DNA from: Platerodrilus igneus
Taxonomy: Eukaryota; Arthropoda; Insecta; Coleoptera; Lycidae
Reading direction: 5' to 3'
Assembly (NCBI GenBank): GCA_036346225.1
Contig: JARFIW010001458.1
Span: 1,302,001-1,366,000, forward strand
Length of the DNA stretch: 64,000 nucleotides
In this document: positions 33,316 to 44,637 of the stretch, one piece after another
Layout of the letters: each line of letters opens with the position of its first letter
How positions within the stretch are numbered: position 1 is the stretch's first letter
Made by a program: the position numbers and the translations under genes
Notes under the pieces: model-generated
What the model was told of the DNA's origin: nothing
What the model saw: the letters and a program-made list of their open reading frames with translations, nothing else
The model's database searches: none

Positions 33316-35820
33316 GATTTCTTTTTTGCCGGTACTGTAACTTTTTCTTGTATTGTTTATTGCTCTTGTTTTGTTTGTATCGTGTTCCTATGTACGTGCA
33401 GGTAAGAAAGGGTAGGTTGAATATTTGAAAATGACTTTGCAGCAAAAATATTGTCCTTATATTACTTTCTGAGAGTATATGCGGAACAGTATATTGGATG
33501 CCAGGGGGCATTTTCAAAAACATACCCTATCTATTCTCATGCACACCACCCAGAAATACAATACAAAAACAATAGAACAAAAAACGAAACATAGAGGAAA
33601 TTGCAACTCCCGCAAGGGAGAAAATATTCTTTATAAGATGGATTTCCACCGTGCCGGCGCTCTAGATTTTTTTGTGCATTGTTTACTGTTCTAATTATTT
33701 TTGTATCGTGTTCCTGTGCATGTGTAAATAAGAATGAACAGTTTTAACTTTAAAATGCCCTTGGCAGACAAAATATTATTTTCTATTATATTTTATTAAT
33801 GCTTCCTCAGTAAGGAACAGTATTGTGGATGCCAATGGGGTATTTCCAAAAATTATGCCTGTCCATTTTCTTCCAGATACACCCAGGAATACGATACAAA
33901 AAGAATTAGAACAAAAAATGTTACAACGTCCTCAAAGAGGAGAACATTCTTTATAAGACTGATTTCTTCCACGCGGGCGCTGTTACTGTTCTTTGTAGTG
34001 ATACTTTTTGTATTGTGTTCCTGCGTGTGTGTAGATGAAAATGGACAGCCGAAATTTTTGAAAAATATTTTATTTTGATGGCTGAGTGTATTTTTGCAAG
34101 TTCGACAGGTTTTTGAAGAACAATTTCTTTCGTGTGGGCGCAGTAACTTCCTTTGTGTATTGCCTATTGCTCTAATTCTGTTTGTATCGTGTTTCTGTGC
34201 ATGTACGGATAACAATGCATAAATTGAATATTTGAAAATGGCCTAGCAGCCAATGCATTGTGCTCTTAATACTTTTTAAAACGCTTTCGTCTGTTCGAAA
34301 CAGCATTTTGGCTAGCAAAGGGCATTTTCAAAAATTTAGCCTGTCCGTTCTCATTCACATACATCCAGGACTCCGATACAAAAGGAATTAGAACAAAACC
34401 AAAACAAAAGAAACAACAGCGCCCGCAAAGAAGGAAACATTCCTTATAAGACTGATTTCTTCTATGCGGGCGCTGTAACTTTTGTTGTTACTGTTTTTTG
34501 TTCTTAAATTTGTATTTTGTTTTTGGGTGTGTACATGAAAATCGACAGGTTAAATATTTGACAAATGTTTAACTTTTTTGTCTATGTGTATTTTTCCACG
34601 TTGAACAGGTTTTTGAGTATTGATTTTTTCCATGCGGGCGTTGTAACTTTTTGTGTATTGCTTATTGTTCGAATTCTTTTTGAATTATGTTCCTAGCATG
34701 TGTAGATAAGAATAGACCAACTGAATATTTGAAAATACTTCTTGTAGCCAAATACTCTCTTTTTAATACTTTATAAGAATACCCTTTTTCCACGTGGAAC
34801 AGTATTTTGGCGGCCAAGGGGCATTTTCTATACTTTATGGTGTCCATTCTCATCCACATACACACGTACGTACACACTCCCACGCGCACATGCTTAAATG
34901 CGCATGTGCGCTCATGTGCACACGTGCAACGCGCACGTTCGCCTGTGCGTACACACACGCGTGCGCCTACGCACGCACGCATCCAGACACGCACGCACTC
35001 ACTCAAACACACACACACACAGAGGAGTATTATGCAAAAAGAATTACTATAAAAACAAAACACAAAAGCTACAGCACCTGCAAATTAGAAAACATTCTTT
35101 ATAAAACTGATTTCTTTCATGCAGGCGCTCTAAAGTTATTTGTATATTGATTATTGGTCTCTTTCTTTTCGTATTGTGTTGCCGTGCGTGTATATGATAT
35201 GGTCAGGCTGAATTTTTTAAGATGCTCTTTGCAGCCAAAATATGGTCCTTTTATTATTTTCTATAGATGCTTGCTTTTGTGAGGAACAGTATTGTGGCTG
35301 CCATGGGGCATAATTTAATCAGCCCATTTTCGCCCACCTACACCCAGGAATACGATACAAAAGGACTTAGAACAAAAAACAAAACACAAAAAATGTTACA
35401 GTGCTCACAAGGGTGAAAACATCCTTTATAAGACTGATTCCTTCTGTGTGGGCGCTATAACTTTTTTGTATACTATTACTGTTCCCTGTTCAGATATTTT
35501 TTGTGATGTTCCTGGGTGATTGTAGATAAAAATGGACAGGCTAAATTTTTGAAACATGTTTAATTTTGGTGTCTGTGTATTTGTGCACGTTGGACACGTT
35601 TTTGAGGTACGATTTTTTCCGAGTGGGCGATGTAACTTTTTTGCGTATTGTTTATTGTTGTAATATTTTTTTGGTATCGTGTACCTGTGCATGTGTAGAT
35701 GAGAATGGGCAGGTTGAAATTTTGAAAATGTTCTTGGCAGACAAAATAGTGTCATTTACTGTTTTTTAAGAATGCTTTCTTCAAAAAGAATTGGAATAAA
35801 AGACAAAATACAAAAAATTA
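33316..35820. repeat. Higher-order array of alternately oriented repeats
   Basis: A ~85-bp module GCGGGCGCTGTAACTTTTT, then TGTTCTAATT, TTTGTATCGTGTTCCTGTGC and GAATGGACAGG recurs in both orientations. GGGCG anchors occur near 33657, 33970, 34137, 34466, 34636, 35122, 35449 and 35621; alternating steps of about 327 and 170 bp give a higher-order period of about 490 bp. Each period holds one inverted module (CCTGTCCATTTT then CAGGAATACGATACAAAA) and usually two forward modules. The inverted-forward junctions form hairpins (arms ending CAGCGCCCGC and GCGGGCGCTG around a ~45-bp loop). No reading frame is conserved between units. I do not recognise the family. Confidence 0.8.
34855..35022. repeat. 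GC-rich alternating purine-pyrimidine block
   Basis: Within one unit of the array lies about 165 bp of nearly continuous CA/CG/TG alternation (ACACGTACGTACACAC, GCGCACATGC, GCGCATGTGCGC, CACACACGCGTGCGC, CACACACACACACA). It is far more GC-rich than its surroundings and of the type that can adopt Z-DNA. The open frames crossing it on both strands (His/Thr/Arg- or Cys/Val-rich) are by-products of the repeat. Confidence 0.85.
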
Positions 35821-35829
35821 TCGGCCAAG

Positions 35830-36715
35830 CTGACTTCTGTAGCTAGTAATGTATATTCCCTAGTTCCAATGAAGTAACAATAAAACGTAGGTAAATTTAT
35901 AAGTTGGCAATGCAGAAGGAATGAAAACAAACTAATGGGGTTAGGTAAATTTATTTTGACAGGTTCGATTACCGCCTTAGTAAAATCATGCCCGTTATTC
36001 AGTTAAACATTAACTTTCAAAACATGCGGACACATGCTTCCCTGTTGTTTTCTCAGAGAAACGTCTTCACCTAAGTCTTTCCTTAACACGCACAAACCGT
36101 ATTGCTATTTTTATCACATGCATGGTCAAGCGTTTAAAGAATCTTAAAGGTATGTTGGGAATTTAGTCAGACACCTATGACGTACGTGTCCTCTCCTGTT
36201 TTCTACTATGGCTTTTTTAACAAGTATGTACATTGATGCTGTTGCAAACGCCCAGAATGAAATCCTTATCGAAGCAATAATACCGCAACCTCAGAAAATC
36301 ACACTACATGAATACTTTCACACCACTTAAACATTAACGTGAGAGTAATTATAGTAACTTGATCTATATGGGAGTCATGATGAAATAGCTTTTATTACGA
36401 TAAAACATATGCAACGTATATTTGATATTAACTATGAATATTGTTTAGTGCGCTTTATTAAAGATGCTTGAAACATTCGTTTGTAACACACAAAGTAATA
36501 AAAACTAACATGAAAGTTTTATTAGAGTTGACGTAATTAATTAGTTGTACAGATCTAAAACCTAACACTGTAATCGGCTGCCTTTTAATTCCGTAACGCT
36601 AAAAGCATATCATTATTATAAACTTGCAACGTTTCAAAATTTCTCGAAAGCAAATGGCGTGTAGTTGAGGGGATTCAGAATTGTTTGTTTTCGTATAAGC
36701 ACATTTTTAATTATC
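35830..36715. other. No recognisable feature
   Basis: AT-rich non-coding sequence after the array. Confidence 0.5.
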
Positions 36716-36889
36716 CGTTATGGAGGATGACAATAACAATGGACAACAAAATTTTAGTTTTTGTTTGTTACAAGAACTGTAACAGCTGAATCTTACAGTA
36801 TTTTTGGCGCTGATTTCAAATATGTTAGTAGGGGTTTTCTATCAGGCATAGTTTTTTTATTATTTCAATTTAAAGAAAACTTTTGTTAT

Positions 36890-37276
36890 ACAGACATGTA
36901 CTATTGGTACATTCCTAAAATCTGCTTCGTTTGGATTTTCTGGCGTACTCTACTGCAGGTAAATCGGTCTTAAGATTCCAGCAAAAGTCAGCTAGCATTC
37001 TGGGGCTCCACTTTCTTTGGTGGTGTATTTCCATTGTGAATATTTTCTGAAGGAAGCATTCACCATGTTTGTCACTCACAGCTCCAAGATTGTTTGAAAA
37101 AAGTCCAGATGCGAATCTAAGAAGTGAATCTTTAATGACATATTACAGCCAAGTGCTTTATAGTTTTCCAGAAGCTCAGTTATCAGTTGTTTGTAGTTAA
37201 CTGACTTGTAATTTCTAAGAAAGTTATTAACAATATTTTGAAAAGATTTCGATGTAGCAAGTTCACACTCATTCAA
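36890..37276 (-). pseudogene. Relic of a multicopy arthropod protein of unknown function
   Basis: The minus strand reads SFQNIVNNFLRNYKSVNYKQ, LLENYKALGCNMSLKIHFLD and SHLDFFQTILEL, and in another frame AVSDKHGECFLQKIFTMEIH and KWSPRMLADFCWNLKTDLPA. I recognise the order (GCNMSLKxHFLHSHLDFF, VSDEHGERFHQDI, MLADYCWxLxRD) as the C-terminal part of a very common uncharacterised arthropod repeat-encoded protein; its function is unknown to me. One frameshift separates the halves. The upstream part is missing where the tandem repeat at 37313 begins. Confidence 0.7.
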
Positions 37277-37312
37277 ACTGCCTTCGAATCACATCTAATA
37301 AAGCTGTCTGAG

Positions 37313-38247
37313 CCAAATTATCAGAACACATCAAAATATATATAGGAATTATTTGCTAATTATTTGCTTTTTTTTGCTGATAAAACCAATTTTTTTTGCT
37401 ATATCTGTAAAAAAGTTACAAGTGGCTGGACAGCTTAATATTAATCTATCTATCCAACTAAAAAAAAATACCCACACAAAATAAAATAAAAAATTAATAA
37501 TATATAAATTATTTGCCATTTTTGCTACCATTTGCAAAAGAAAAAAAACAAATTTTCAAATAATAAAATAAATATCAATATCTACAAGAGTAAAGTACAT
37601 TAAAGAAATTAATTGCTGGCATGACTAAAGAATACCTACGTTTTATGAATTATTTACTCTTAAAATATGCAACTCCCAAATTATCAGAACACATCATAAT
37701 ATATATAGGAATTATTTGCTAATTATTTGTTTTTTTTACTGATATAACCAATTTTTTTTTGCTATATCTGTAAAAAAGTTACAAGTGGCTTGACAGCTTA
37801 ATATTAATCTATCTAACCAACTAAAAAAAATACCCACACAAAATAAAATAAAAAATTAATAATATATAAATTATTTGCTATTTTTTGCTACCATTTGCAA
37901 AAGAAAAAAAATCAAATTTTCAAATAATAAAATAAATATCAATATCTACAAGAGTAAAGTACATTAAATTAATTGCTGGCATGACTAAAGAATACCTACG
38001 TTTTATGAACTATTTACTCTTAAAATATGCAACTCCCAAATTATCGGAACACATCAAAATATATATAGGAATTATTTGCTAATTATTTGCTTTTTTGCTG
38101 ATAAAACAAATTTTTTTGCTATATCTGTAAACAAGTTGCAAGTGGCTAGATAGCTTAATATTAAGTTATCTAGCCAACTAAAATAAATACCTACACAAAA
38201 TAAAATAAAAAAATTAATAATATATAAATTATTTGCTATTTTTTTGC
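37313..38247. repeat. ~361-bp tandem repeat, about 2.6 copies
   Basis: Units start at CCAAATTATC at 37313, 37676 and 38036 (steps of 363 and 360 bp). The third ends early near 38247. Each unit contains ATATATATAGGAATTATTTG, TTACAAGTGGCT, ATACCCACACAAAATAAAAT and AATTGCTGGCATGACTAAAG. Units differ by a few percent, so this is a recent local amplification. AT-rich, non-coding. Confidence 0.93.
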
Positions 38248-38249
38248 TG

Positions 38250-39340
38250 ACAACATCTGTTCAACCTGTTTATGTCTGTCGCGGCCGTCTACTTGAAGTC
38301 TGCAGATAACACTACTCTAAAACCATTTGCACTAATTATTAGCCAAATCTTTTTGCTTTCTTCTACAACACTTAGCAACGTATTACCCCCCTCACATGCT
38401 TTCTGGTTACTAGTTTATGAGTATTTAACTCATTGTTTTTGTCCATTGCCTAGCTCCCATTCTTTCTTCTCGCTCTCCATGCCTTCGAGAGGTATGTTAT
38501 TGTATTACGATCTTTATTTTGAATTTACTTGTATCACGTAAAACATCCGCGAAACGTGATTAATGCTATCCCATGCATTCAGCAAACCTGTAACTGGATA
38601 TATTACAACATTTCACATTCTATTGTATTATTGTCTGATTAGATCATTCGTAACGTGATATCCACGAATTTGACTAAATCATCGATATACCTAGGTGTTT
38701 AGACTACGCTGCAATAACATCTATACCTTGTCTGGAATTAATGTCCTGAAACTTTTTAATTTTAATCGGTAATTATTTTATAAGCTTTTTAAAGTAATCT
38801 GAATACATTAAGCAACGTTTCTATTTAAATAGGCCTGTTTACATGAATTAATTACGGTAGTTACTCATGCTTGCAGCTTTATATTCGCATAATATTGATA
38901 ACTGCTTTCCTCTTCGGGGTTTTGAAATAAGTTATTACTCGAGTTATCTACAATTATGTATGGTACAAAGAAAATATCTATGGCTTTGTGGTTTAAGTTT
39001 ATTGCCTGAATTCCCTCTATAGTACGATAAACTACTAAAATGACGTGCTTAATATGTACTATTGTTCGAGAAACCATATTATACATGGTACATCCCGTAA
39101 TTATTCTGCCTGTTTAAAATTAATTTTTCCTTTGCTATTCGGTTTCTATTTAAAGAAACGCGAACGCGTTACAATAGATCCAAAATGTCTTTCTTATATA
39201 CATATATGGGGCCACTATCATTCTGCATTTTTGCATACGTTCGAGCCAATTTTCAAAAAATTTCCTGTTCGGATGTATAGTTTTGCCAAACAAATTGTTG
39301 TATGTCATTCAGTGTAAACTGTTCTTCGATCATTTAAACC
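38250..39340. other. No recognisable feature
   Basis: Non-coding. The open frame at 38272-38541 (plus) is hydrophobic and unrecognised. Confidence 0.45.
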
Positions 39341-39342
39341 AG

Positions 39343-39477
39343 CGGTTCCCAAACTCTTTTGGCCCCCTTTCATAGTCAAAACTTTCCCACGTACTCTGGG
39401 TGAAAAACTACATACTTGCATAATAGAAAAATTAAAAATTTAACTTCGGTGTCTTGAATGGTTAATGGTAACATAAA

Positions 39478-39480
<3 letters not shown>
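39343..39480. mobile_element. hAT-type terminal sequence
   Basis: CAGCGGTTCCCAAACTCTTTTGGCCCCC matches the style of terminal inverted repeats I know from ZBED-like hAT elements (CAGxGGTTCCCAAACT). It faces rightward, toward the ZBED5-like transposase at 41.3-44.0 kb, and could be its left end, although a (TA)n tract and other sequence lie between. A similar end in the opposite orientation lies at 53201. Confidence 0.45.

Positions 39481-39527
<47 letters not shown>
39481..39527. repeat. (TA)n microsatellite
   Basis: Long TA tract between the hAT-type end and a short GC-richer repeat block. Confidence 0.95.
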
Positions 39528-39530
<3 letters not shown>

Positions 39531-39552
39531 AACGTATTTTCTAACTGGGCTC

Positions 39553-39720
39553 AGCCAGCCTCACGCATGGGCGCCAGTGAAACGTTTTTTCCTTTATTTC
39601 AGAGTGCCTAGCCATTGCCGGCACCAGTGAAACAAATATTGTTTTTTGAGGCACCTGCCCTACGTTTATAGAAAGCCAGTGAAACTAATTTTTCTTATAT
39701 ATAGCTGGCCTCACGTTATG
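39553..39720. repeat. Degenerate ~52-bp tandem repeat
   Basis: GCGCCAGTGAAACG, GGCACCAGTGAAACAAAT and AGCCAGTGAAACTAATT recur about 49-56 bp apart, each followed by a T-rich stretch and a GCCTCACG- or GCACCTGCC-like block. Three diverged units. Confidence 0.6.
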
Positions 39721-39809
39721 AGCAAGTGTAACGAAGTCTTCCGACATAACTAGGGTCTATTCCTTGGGTAGAGCTATGAGAAATGGGGGAAGTCGAATTT
39801 TGATTGTAT

Positions 39810-40035
39810 GTTGAACTTAATCCAAAACAAATAGGCGCCACCAAGTCCTGACTTATTTATGATAATTGCGTAGTATATTTCTAGGGCGGACGTGGAAACC
39901 CAAAGAAAAAAATCGCCTTCGATGACAGAAACCCGTCTTAACTGAATAAGACGCTGCTCCTGTAAGAAATAGTAATAATTAGCTTAATAGAAGGGTGGAA
40001 CACTATTTGTGTACCACAAACATACCTAAAGAAAT
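39810..40035. repeat. Possible dispersed repeat, copy B
   Basis: Partner of 29035-29260 in the same orientation; see that entry for the shared landmarks. Confidence 0.35.
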
Positions 40036-40039
40036 ATTA

Positions 40040-40960
40040 AAAAATATCTCCTATATAAGTTGACATCAAAATTCCACTCTTAAGGATATTAGTTTCTTGT
40101 AGTTAGTTTTGACCATATTTGATCAAAATAAAAACTTTAATCTTGAACCAATAATTTACTCAAATGATTCTCTTTAAAACAAAATTCAATGCTACAAATT
40201 TCATAAATAATTAAATGAGTTCATGGGTTTTAAATTAAGGTTTATCAAAATAGTTGATAATCAAACATTTTAAAACTTAGTGTAAACTTGTTACAAAAAC
40301 AAAGGCCCGACCCGTGCAGATCTGTTCGAGTGGGTTACAAATTAAAACATAGTTACTCAAGTTTCCTTATCTAAATTATTTGTGTTAGTTTCAATTTCTA
40401 ATAAAAAAAGATCACAAAAATATTCTTGTTTACTCAACTTAGGCAAACACTGTTCAAAGCATATGTTTATTAGAACACAGGTGTCAGCAGTATATTGCAA
40501 GCAAACAAGTGACGTCAAAAACACCTGTCGCTGTTACCAACAGAACAAAATGAACCACGTGTATGGTTTCTTAAAACTTTAAAAATTGTGCATTATAATT
40601 TTTAACACTGGAAAATTCCAGTACAACAAATAATTGAAATTTTATTATTTTCGTGCTTTTATGCACTAAACAAAATAGCGTGTTTCTAATTTGAAACACG
40701 GAAAATTTCTTAAAGTTATCTACGAACCAAAGCTGAGTTTTATCAAACGTCATCACCATACTTCCATCAGCTGCTGCAATATGTTGAACCCTGCTGTCTC
40801 ATCAAATAACATCTTTACGTTTTGTAGTAATATGGTCTTCTACAAATTATTCAAATTTTCCATCATCAAAGTTACTTCCTACAAAGTGGTTTTACATCAG
40901 TGGCTGGAATAGTTGTTTCTAAAGTTGATTTTATCGTGGTTATTTGCGCGCGCTATTTAA
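40040..40960. other. No recognisable feature
   Basis: AT-rich and non-coding apart from short unrecognised frames. Confidence 0.45.
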
Positions 40961-40962
40961 AG

Positions 40963-41190
40963 ATGGATCTCGACTGCTTAAAATGTAACCGCAAATTGGC
41001 GGCCTGCTTCCAATCGTACATTTTGATTCAACAAGCTCGCATGGCCGACTTGTTATCACCTCGCCCGAACGACGGCGTGTTCCCGGTGGAAGCCTTCAAC
41101 CAAAACGCGCCTGCGAACAGTTATCGAAGGCACAGATATCTGACTATACACAGAAAACTACATATAGATACAACTTTAGCGTATTACTAA
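40963..41190 (+). CDS. Unrecognised small ORF in a GC-richer block
   Basis: From ATG at 40963 the frame encodes 75 residues beginning MDLDCLKCNRKLAACFQSYI, with DLLSPRPNDGVFPVEAFNQN in the middle. Base composition is clearly less AT-rich than the flanks, which may mean an exon or an imported piece. The frame is open for 21 further codons upstream. I recognise no domain. No clear splice sites were found. Confidence 0.25.
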   Translation: MDLDCLKCNRKLAACFQSYILIQQARMADLLSPRPNDGVFPVEAFNQNAPANSYRRHRYLTIHRKLHIDTTLAYY

Positions 41191-41339
41191 ACTTGTTAAA
41201 TGTATTTTACTTATAACTTTAATAAAAGCGTTTTATAACTTTGCACTTTTATGGATGGATTTAATAACCAAGAAATAAAATTGTTACAATATAACATTTT
41301 GTTGAAGAAGTATTATGTGTTAAAATACAAAAAATATTA

Positions 41340-43998
41340 ATGATTTGGATGAACCTGATCGGATGTTATGAGTGTATTAAGTCTGGCTCTTTGTTTGTGA
41401 GTAGCAACCGCAAATTCCCACGCGTACTAATTTCTAGTCGGGTTTTTTTTTGTGACGAGGCTCATAACGGCACTGAATCCACGTTCTACCAAATAGAAAA
41501 ACGGCAAAGCAATCAACAGCTTCTGTACAAAAACCCATAATGCTGGATATAAAATTTGGATCTGTTTTTGTAACCAGAAAATGTCGTATCCCTGTTTAGA
41601 CATTGGTTTCAGCTCTTCATTTGTGGATAAATCAATAAGTTGCCCCTGTATTAGTATATATTCTTCTGCATTTGTGCTCTGAGTTTGACTACTTGTAAAA
41701 AGGTTCAACACCCAGTCGGGAATATCCTGGTGAAAAATGTCTTTAAATCTTTGTTTAAGGTCCGAATGAAGCGCCGTTAAGTCTTGACAATAAGCAAACA
41801 AATCCTCAACTGTATTTCGCAATTTTGAAAGATTTGGAAACTGAGAACAGTCTCCTCTTCTCAAGTTTTGTTGGTATAGCAAAAGTTTTGCAACAAAGGC
41901 AGATATTATATTTTTAGTTTTGATTAAATTTAATGTGTCGCCTTGTAGTTTCAAATTAGTCTCGTTAAATCTGGTAAATAAATCAGTCATATAAGCGATG
42001 TAATTTTTAAGATAATTAAATTGTGCCGCAAATCATTGTCTTTACTCTCCAGGAATTCCAACACTAAAACAAAGAGCGAATATAAGCGACCCTAACATGC
42101 ACTTATAGATAACCAACGTACTTCTGTGTTAAGTAGTAAACGATTATAAATACTCCCTATATGTTTGTTGTGGTTTGTTTTGTTTTTTTCTTAATTGTTG
42201 TTGGATATTAAACCACTCAGCGTTTTTAAATTGTCTTTATTTACGTTTCGATCCATGTCCTAGGGTCGTTGTCAAAATAATAAAAATTCCTAAGTTTGAC
42301 ATTTATGACACAAATTGAAGGTGACTTTGATTTATTAATCATTGATTTGAATATATTAGGTGAAAATTTTAAAGTTTAGATGAATGAGTACTATCAATTT
42401 GTGTTGCGCCCTGGGAGCGGCTTTTTAAGGTAGCTAATACTGTTAACGTGAAATCAGCTGATTAATTTTCATATAGTTAATTTCACATAAATTGAGTAAC
42501 TTGATGGTTGAAACTTGGTTTTCCTTGCGACATTAACATGAAATACAGCCTATATGCATGATGTCTATTTATACATACAACATCTAATTACATAACAATA
42601 GACATATTAGCAGCCCCCAGCTGCTTAAGCCTTACGGTAACGTAATCACACACTCCTTTAATAACCATCCCCTTAACCGTATAAATAGAAACATGTTAAA
42701 AAATGTTTCTATCATCAAGTTATTGAATTAATATGAAATTAACCATATAAAAATTAATCAACTGATTTCACGTTAGGCGTATTGGCTACCTTAAAAAGCC
42801 GCTCCCAGGGCGCAACACAAATTGAAAGTACTCATTTTTTTAAACTTTAAAATTTTCACTTAATGTATTCAAATCAAAGATTAATAAATTCAAAGTCACC
42901 TTCAATTTGTATCATAAATGTCAAACTTAAAATTTTGTATTATATTGACAAATATCCTAGGTGATGGATCGAAATGTAAATAAAGACAATTTAAAAAACT
43001 GAGTGGTTTAATACCCAACAAAAATTAAGAAAAATATTAAACGATTAAAGTCATCATCATTTTCCAAACAAAGTTGAGCAAATAACCTCTCATTTAAGGC
43101 ATTCTTTTGATTTTATTAACTGCTATAACGACATAATGTAGTGATTCATGCAAACGTTTACTAAAGTTATTTGCCACCAAATGATGTCGATGAATGACAC
43201 GATGTACCGATAATACATTTCGTATAACTTGTTTGAAGTATGCCAGAAAGCTTCGGTGTCGTCCTACCATTGCTGGAGCATCATCAGTAGCAATGGAGAT
43301 GATATTAATCAAAGATATAGCTTTTACATAAAAAAATCTCTTTAATACAGTAAATAACGTTTCACTCTTCGTATCAGTTTTCAAACATTTAGCAAATAAC
43401 AATTCTTGGGAAATTTTTTCTTACATAAGCTAAAAGTAAAGCTTCGTTTCCTGGTAATGTTGACTCGTCAAGCTGTTTAGAGAATTCAGATGTTTTTAAG
43501 TAATCATATAAAGAGTTTTCTACACTCCTAGCCATTTTGTCGATCCTCCCTTGTACAGTATTATTAAACAGTGAAATTCTTTTTATAATATCGAAAGCTG
43601 GTTTGTGCAACACGGTACGTATTCCCTCATTTAAAGCTGGTAGAATAAGTTATTCGTCAATAGTGTACGGTTTACCGAACTTCGCAATCATTAAAGAAAT
43701 ATTATAAAAAGCACGCAGTCCATCGTCATCTCTCCTAGATATTGCTCCTATGAGTTCTTGCAATGTCGGTGTTTTCAAATATTTTTTGTTTGGTTGTTTG
43801 AAAAAACGTTAAATCCTTATCTTCTTCGTCACTATGCATTTTTATTAAATGTTTGTTAAGCTTAGATGGTTTCATTGAATCGTTTGACATCGTTTTATTA
43901 TATAGAAGACAGAAAGGTAAAGTACTATTTCCTAGTGACGTAATAAAAGCATATTTCATATATTCAATACTGTATTGTCTGCATTTTCTTCGGTTCAC
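41340..43998 (-). pseudogene. ZBED5-like hAT transposase, interrupted
   Basis: Minus-strand order: BED-finger region (YSIEYMKYAFITSLGNSTLP, SNDSMKPSKLNKHLIKMHSD), LLLAYVRKNF, AISLINIISIATDDAPAMVG (DDE domain, TDDAPAM holding an acidic residue) and SVHRVIHRHHLVANNFSKRL. The PLE-type insertion follows, then LLNTEVRWLS, LVLEFLESKDNDLRHN, MTDLFTRFNETNLKLQGDTL, QFPNLSKLRN and the C-terminal FFYLVERGFSAVMSLVTKKN. After a T-tract frameshift near 41440 comes ISTRGNLRLLLTNKEPDLIH. This is the family from which vertebrate ZBED5 and related genes were domesticated. Several frameshifts and stops make it inactive. Removing the insertion and one copy of its duplication rejoins DFNRLLLNTEVRWL in frame. Confidence 0.85.
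42147..43037. mobile_element. PLE-type foldback element inside the hAT gene
   Basis: A long inverted repeat: the left arm (about 42184-42510) is the reverse complement of the right arm (about 42710-43034), sharing AAACCACTCAG, ATTGTCTTTATTTACGTTTCG, GCGCCCTGGGAGCGGC and AAATCAGCTGATTAATTTTC. About 200 bp of unique sequence lies in the centre. Each arm carries a hammerhead-like remnant near its outer end: on the minus strand at 42243-42276, TTGACAACGACCCTAGGACA, then TGGATCGAAACG. TAAACGATTA is duplicated exactly at 42137-42146 and 43038-43047, which fixes the insertion. No coding capacity. I infer a non-autonomous PLE derivative. Confidence 0.8.
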
Positions 43999-44099
43999 TC
44001 ATACCGTTATCTGAAACAGGGGCACAAAAGATATAGGAATATATATATCAAAAATAATAATAATTAATTTAAAATTAATTCATTATCATTAGGCCTTCA

Positions 44100-44560
44100 G
44101 TCCTGAACCTAGTTAGACACGTACTCTCATTATTTCCTATTCTGAACTAACATACACATTTCCCTGAAACTTGCCCAGTCTGCATCTATAATTATCTGAT
44201 CTAGGTCTACATCTACCTCCCTCTTTCCTGTCTCTGCATGTAATATATCCCATTCTATTCCCCAAGAATGCCTTAGAACGTATTCTACCCGTTTATTTCT
44301 TTTATTGTTTTTTCACATCTGTTTTTATCCCCTACTATTTCTATAACCTATTTGTTATTAACTTTGTCTGTCCATGCTATCATCCTCATACAACCGAAGC
44401 ACAACATTTCAAAAGTCTGCTCCCGTTTTTTTGTCTGCTTTTCCTACTGCCCGCATTTCGTAGGCATACTGTACTGTGCTCTACACATATGCTTTCAACT
44501 ATTTTCTTCTTGTTTCCGTTTGTTGTCTTTGATCAAAGGCGCTGTTTTTTCTTGTTAGGT
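44100..44560 (-). pseudogene. RTE-type LINE fragment (3' end)
   Basis: Collinear on the minus strand with the C-terminal and 3' part of the larger LINE at 46.2-46.9 kb: CTTTGTCTGTCCATG and ACCTATTTGTT, CAACATTTCAAAAG, ACTGTGCTCTACACATATG and CTTGTTTCCGTTTGTTG all have counterparts. Highly decayed and 5'-truncated. Confidence 0.65.
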
Positions 44561-44637
44561 GCAGTTCGATCTCCTTCTATTGTTTTACAATTAAATACCC
44601 TATTTCTCCGGCATTCAGTGGTTGTAAAAGGGGAACA

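Noticed and set aside
31356..33405. Numerous plus-strand frames rich in Ser, Leu and Phe
   Set aside because: Antisense shadows of the minus-strand LINE.
34662..35150. Cys/Val/Arg-rich and His/Thr-rich frames on both strands
   Set aside because: They arise from the alternating CA/CG/TG block inside a tandem array; overlapping open frames on both strands are expected there.
33316..35820. A CRISPR-like array
   Set aside because: Repeat modules are too long, alternate in orientation and have no uniform spacers; the window is eukaryotic.
37349..37537. Minus-strand frame of 62 codons, Phe/Lys rich
   Set aside because: It lies wholly within the AT-rich 361-bp tandem repeat and is not preserved in the other units.
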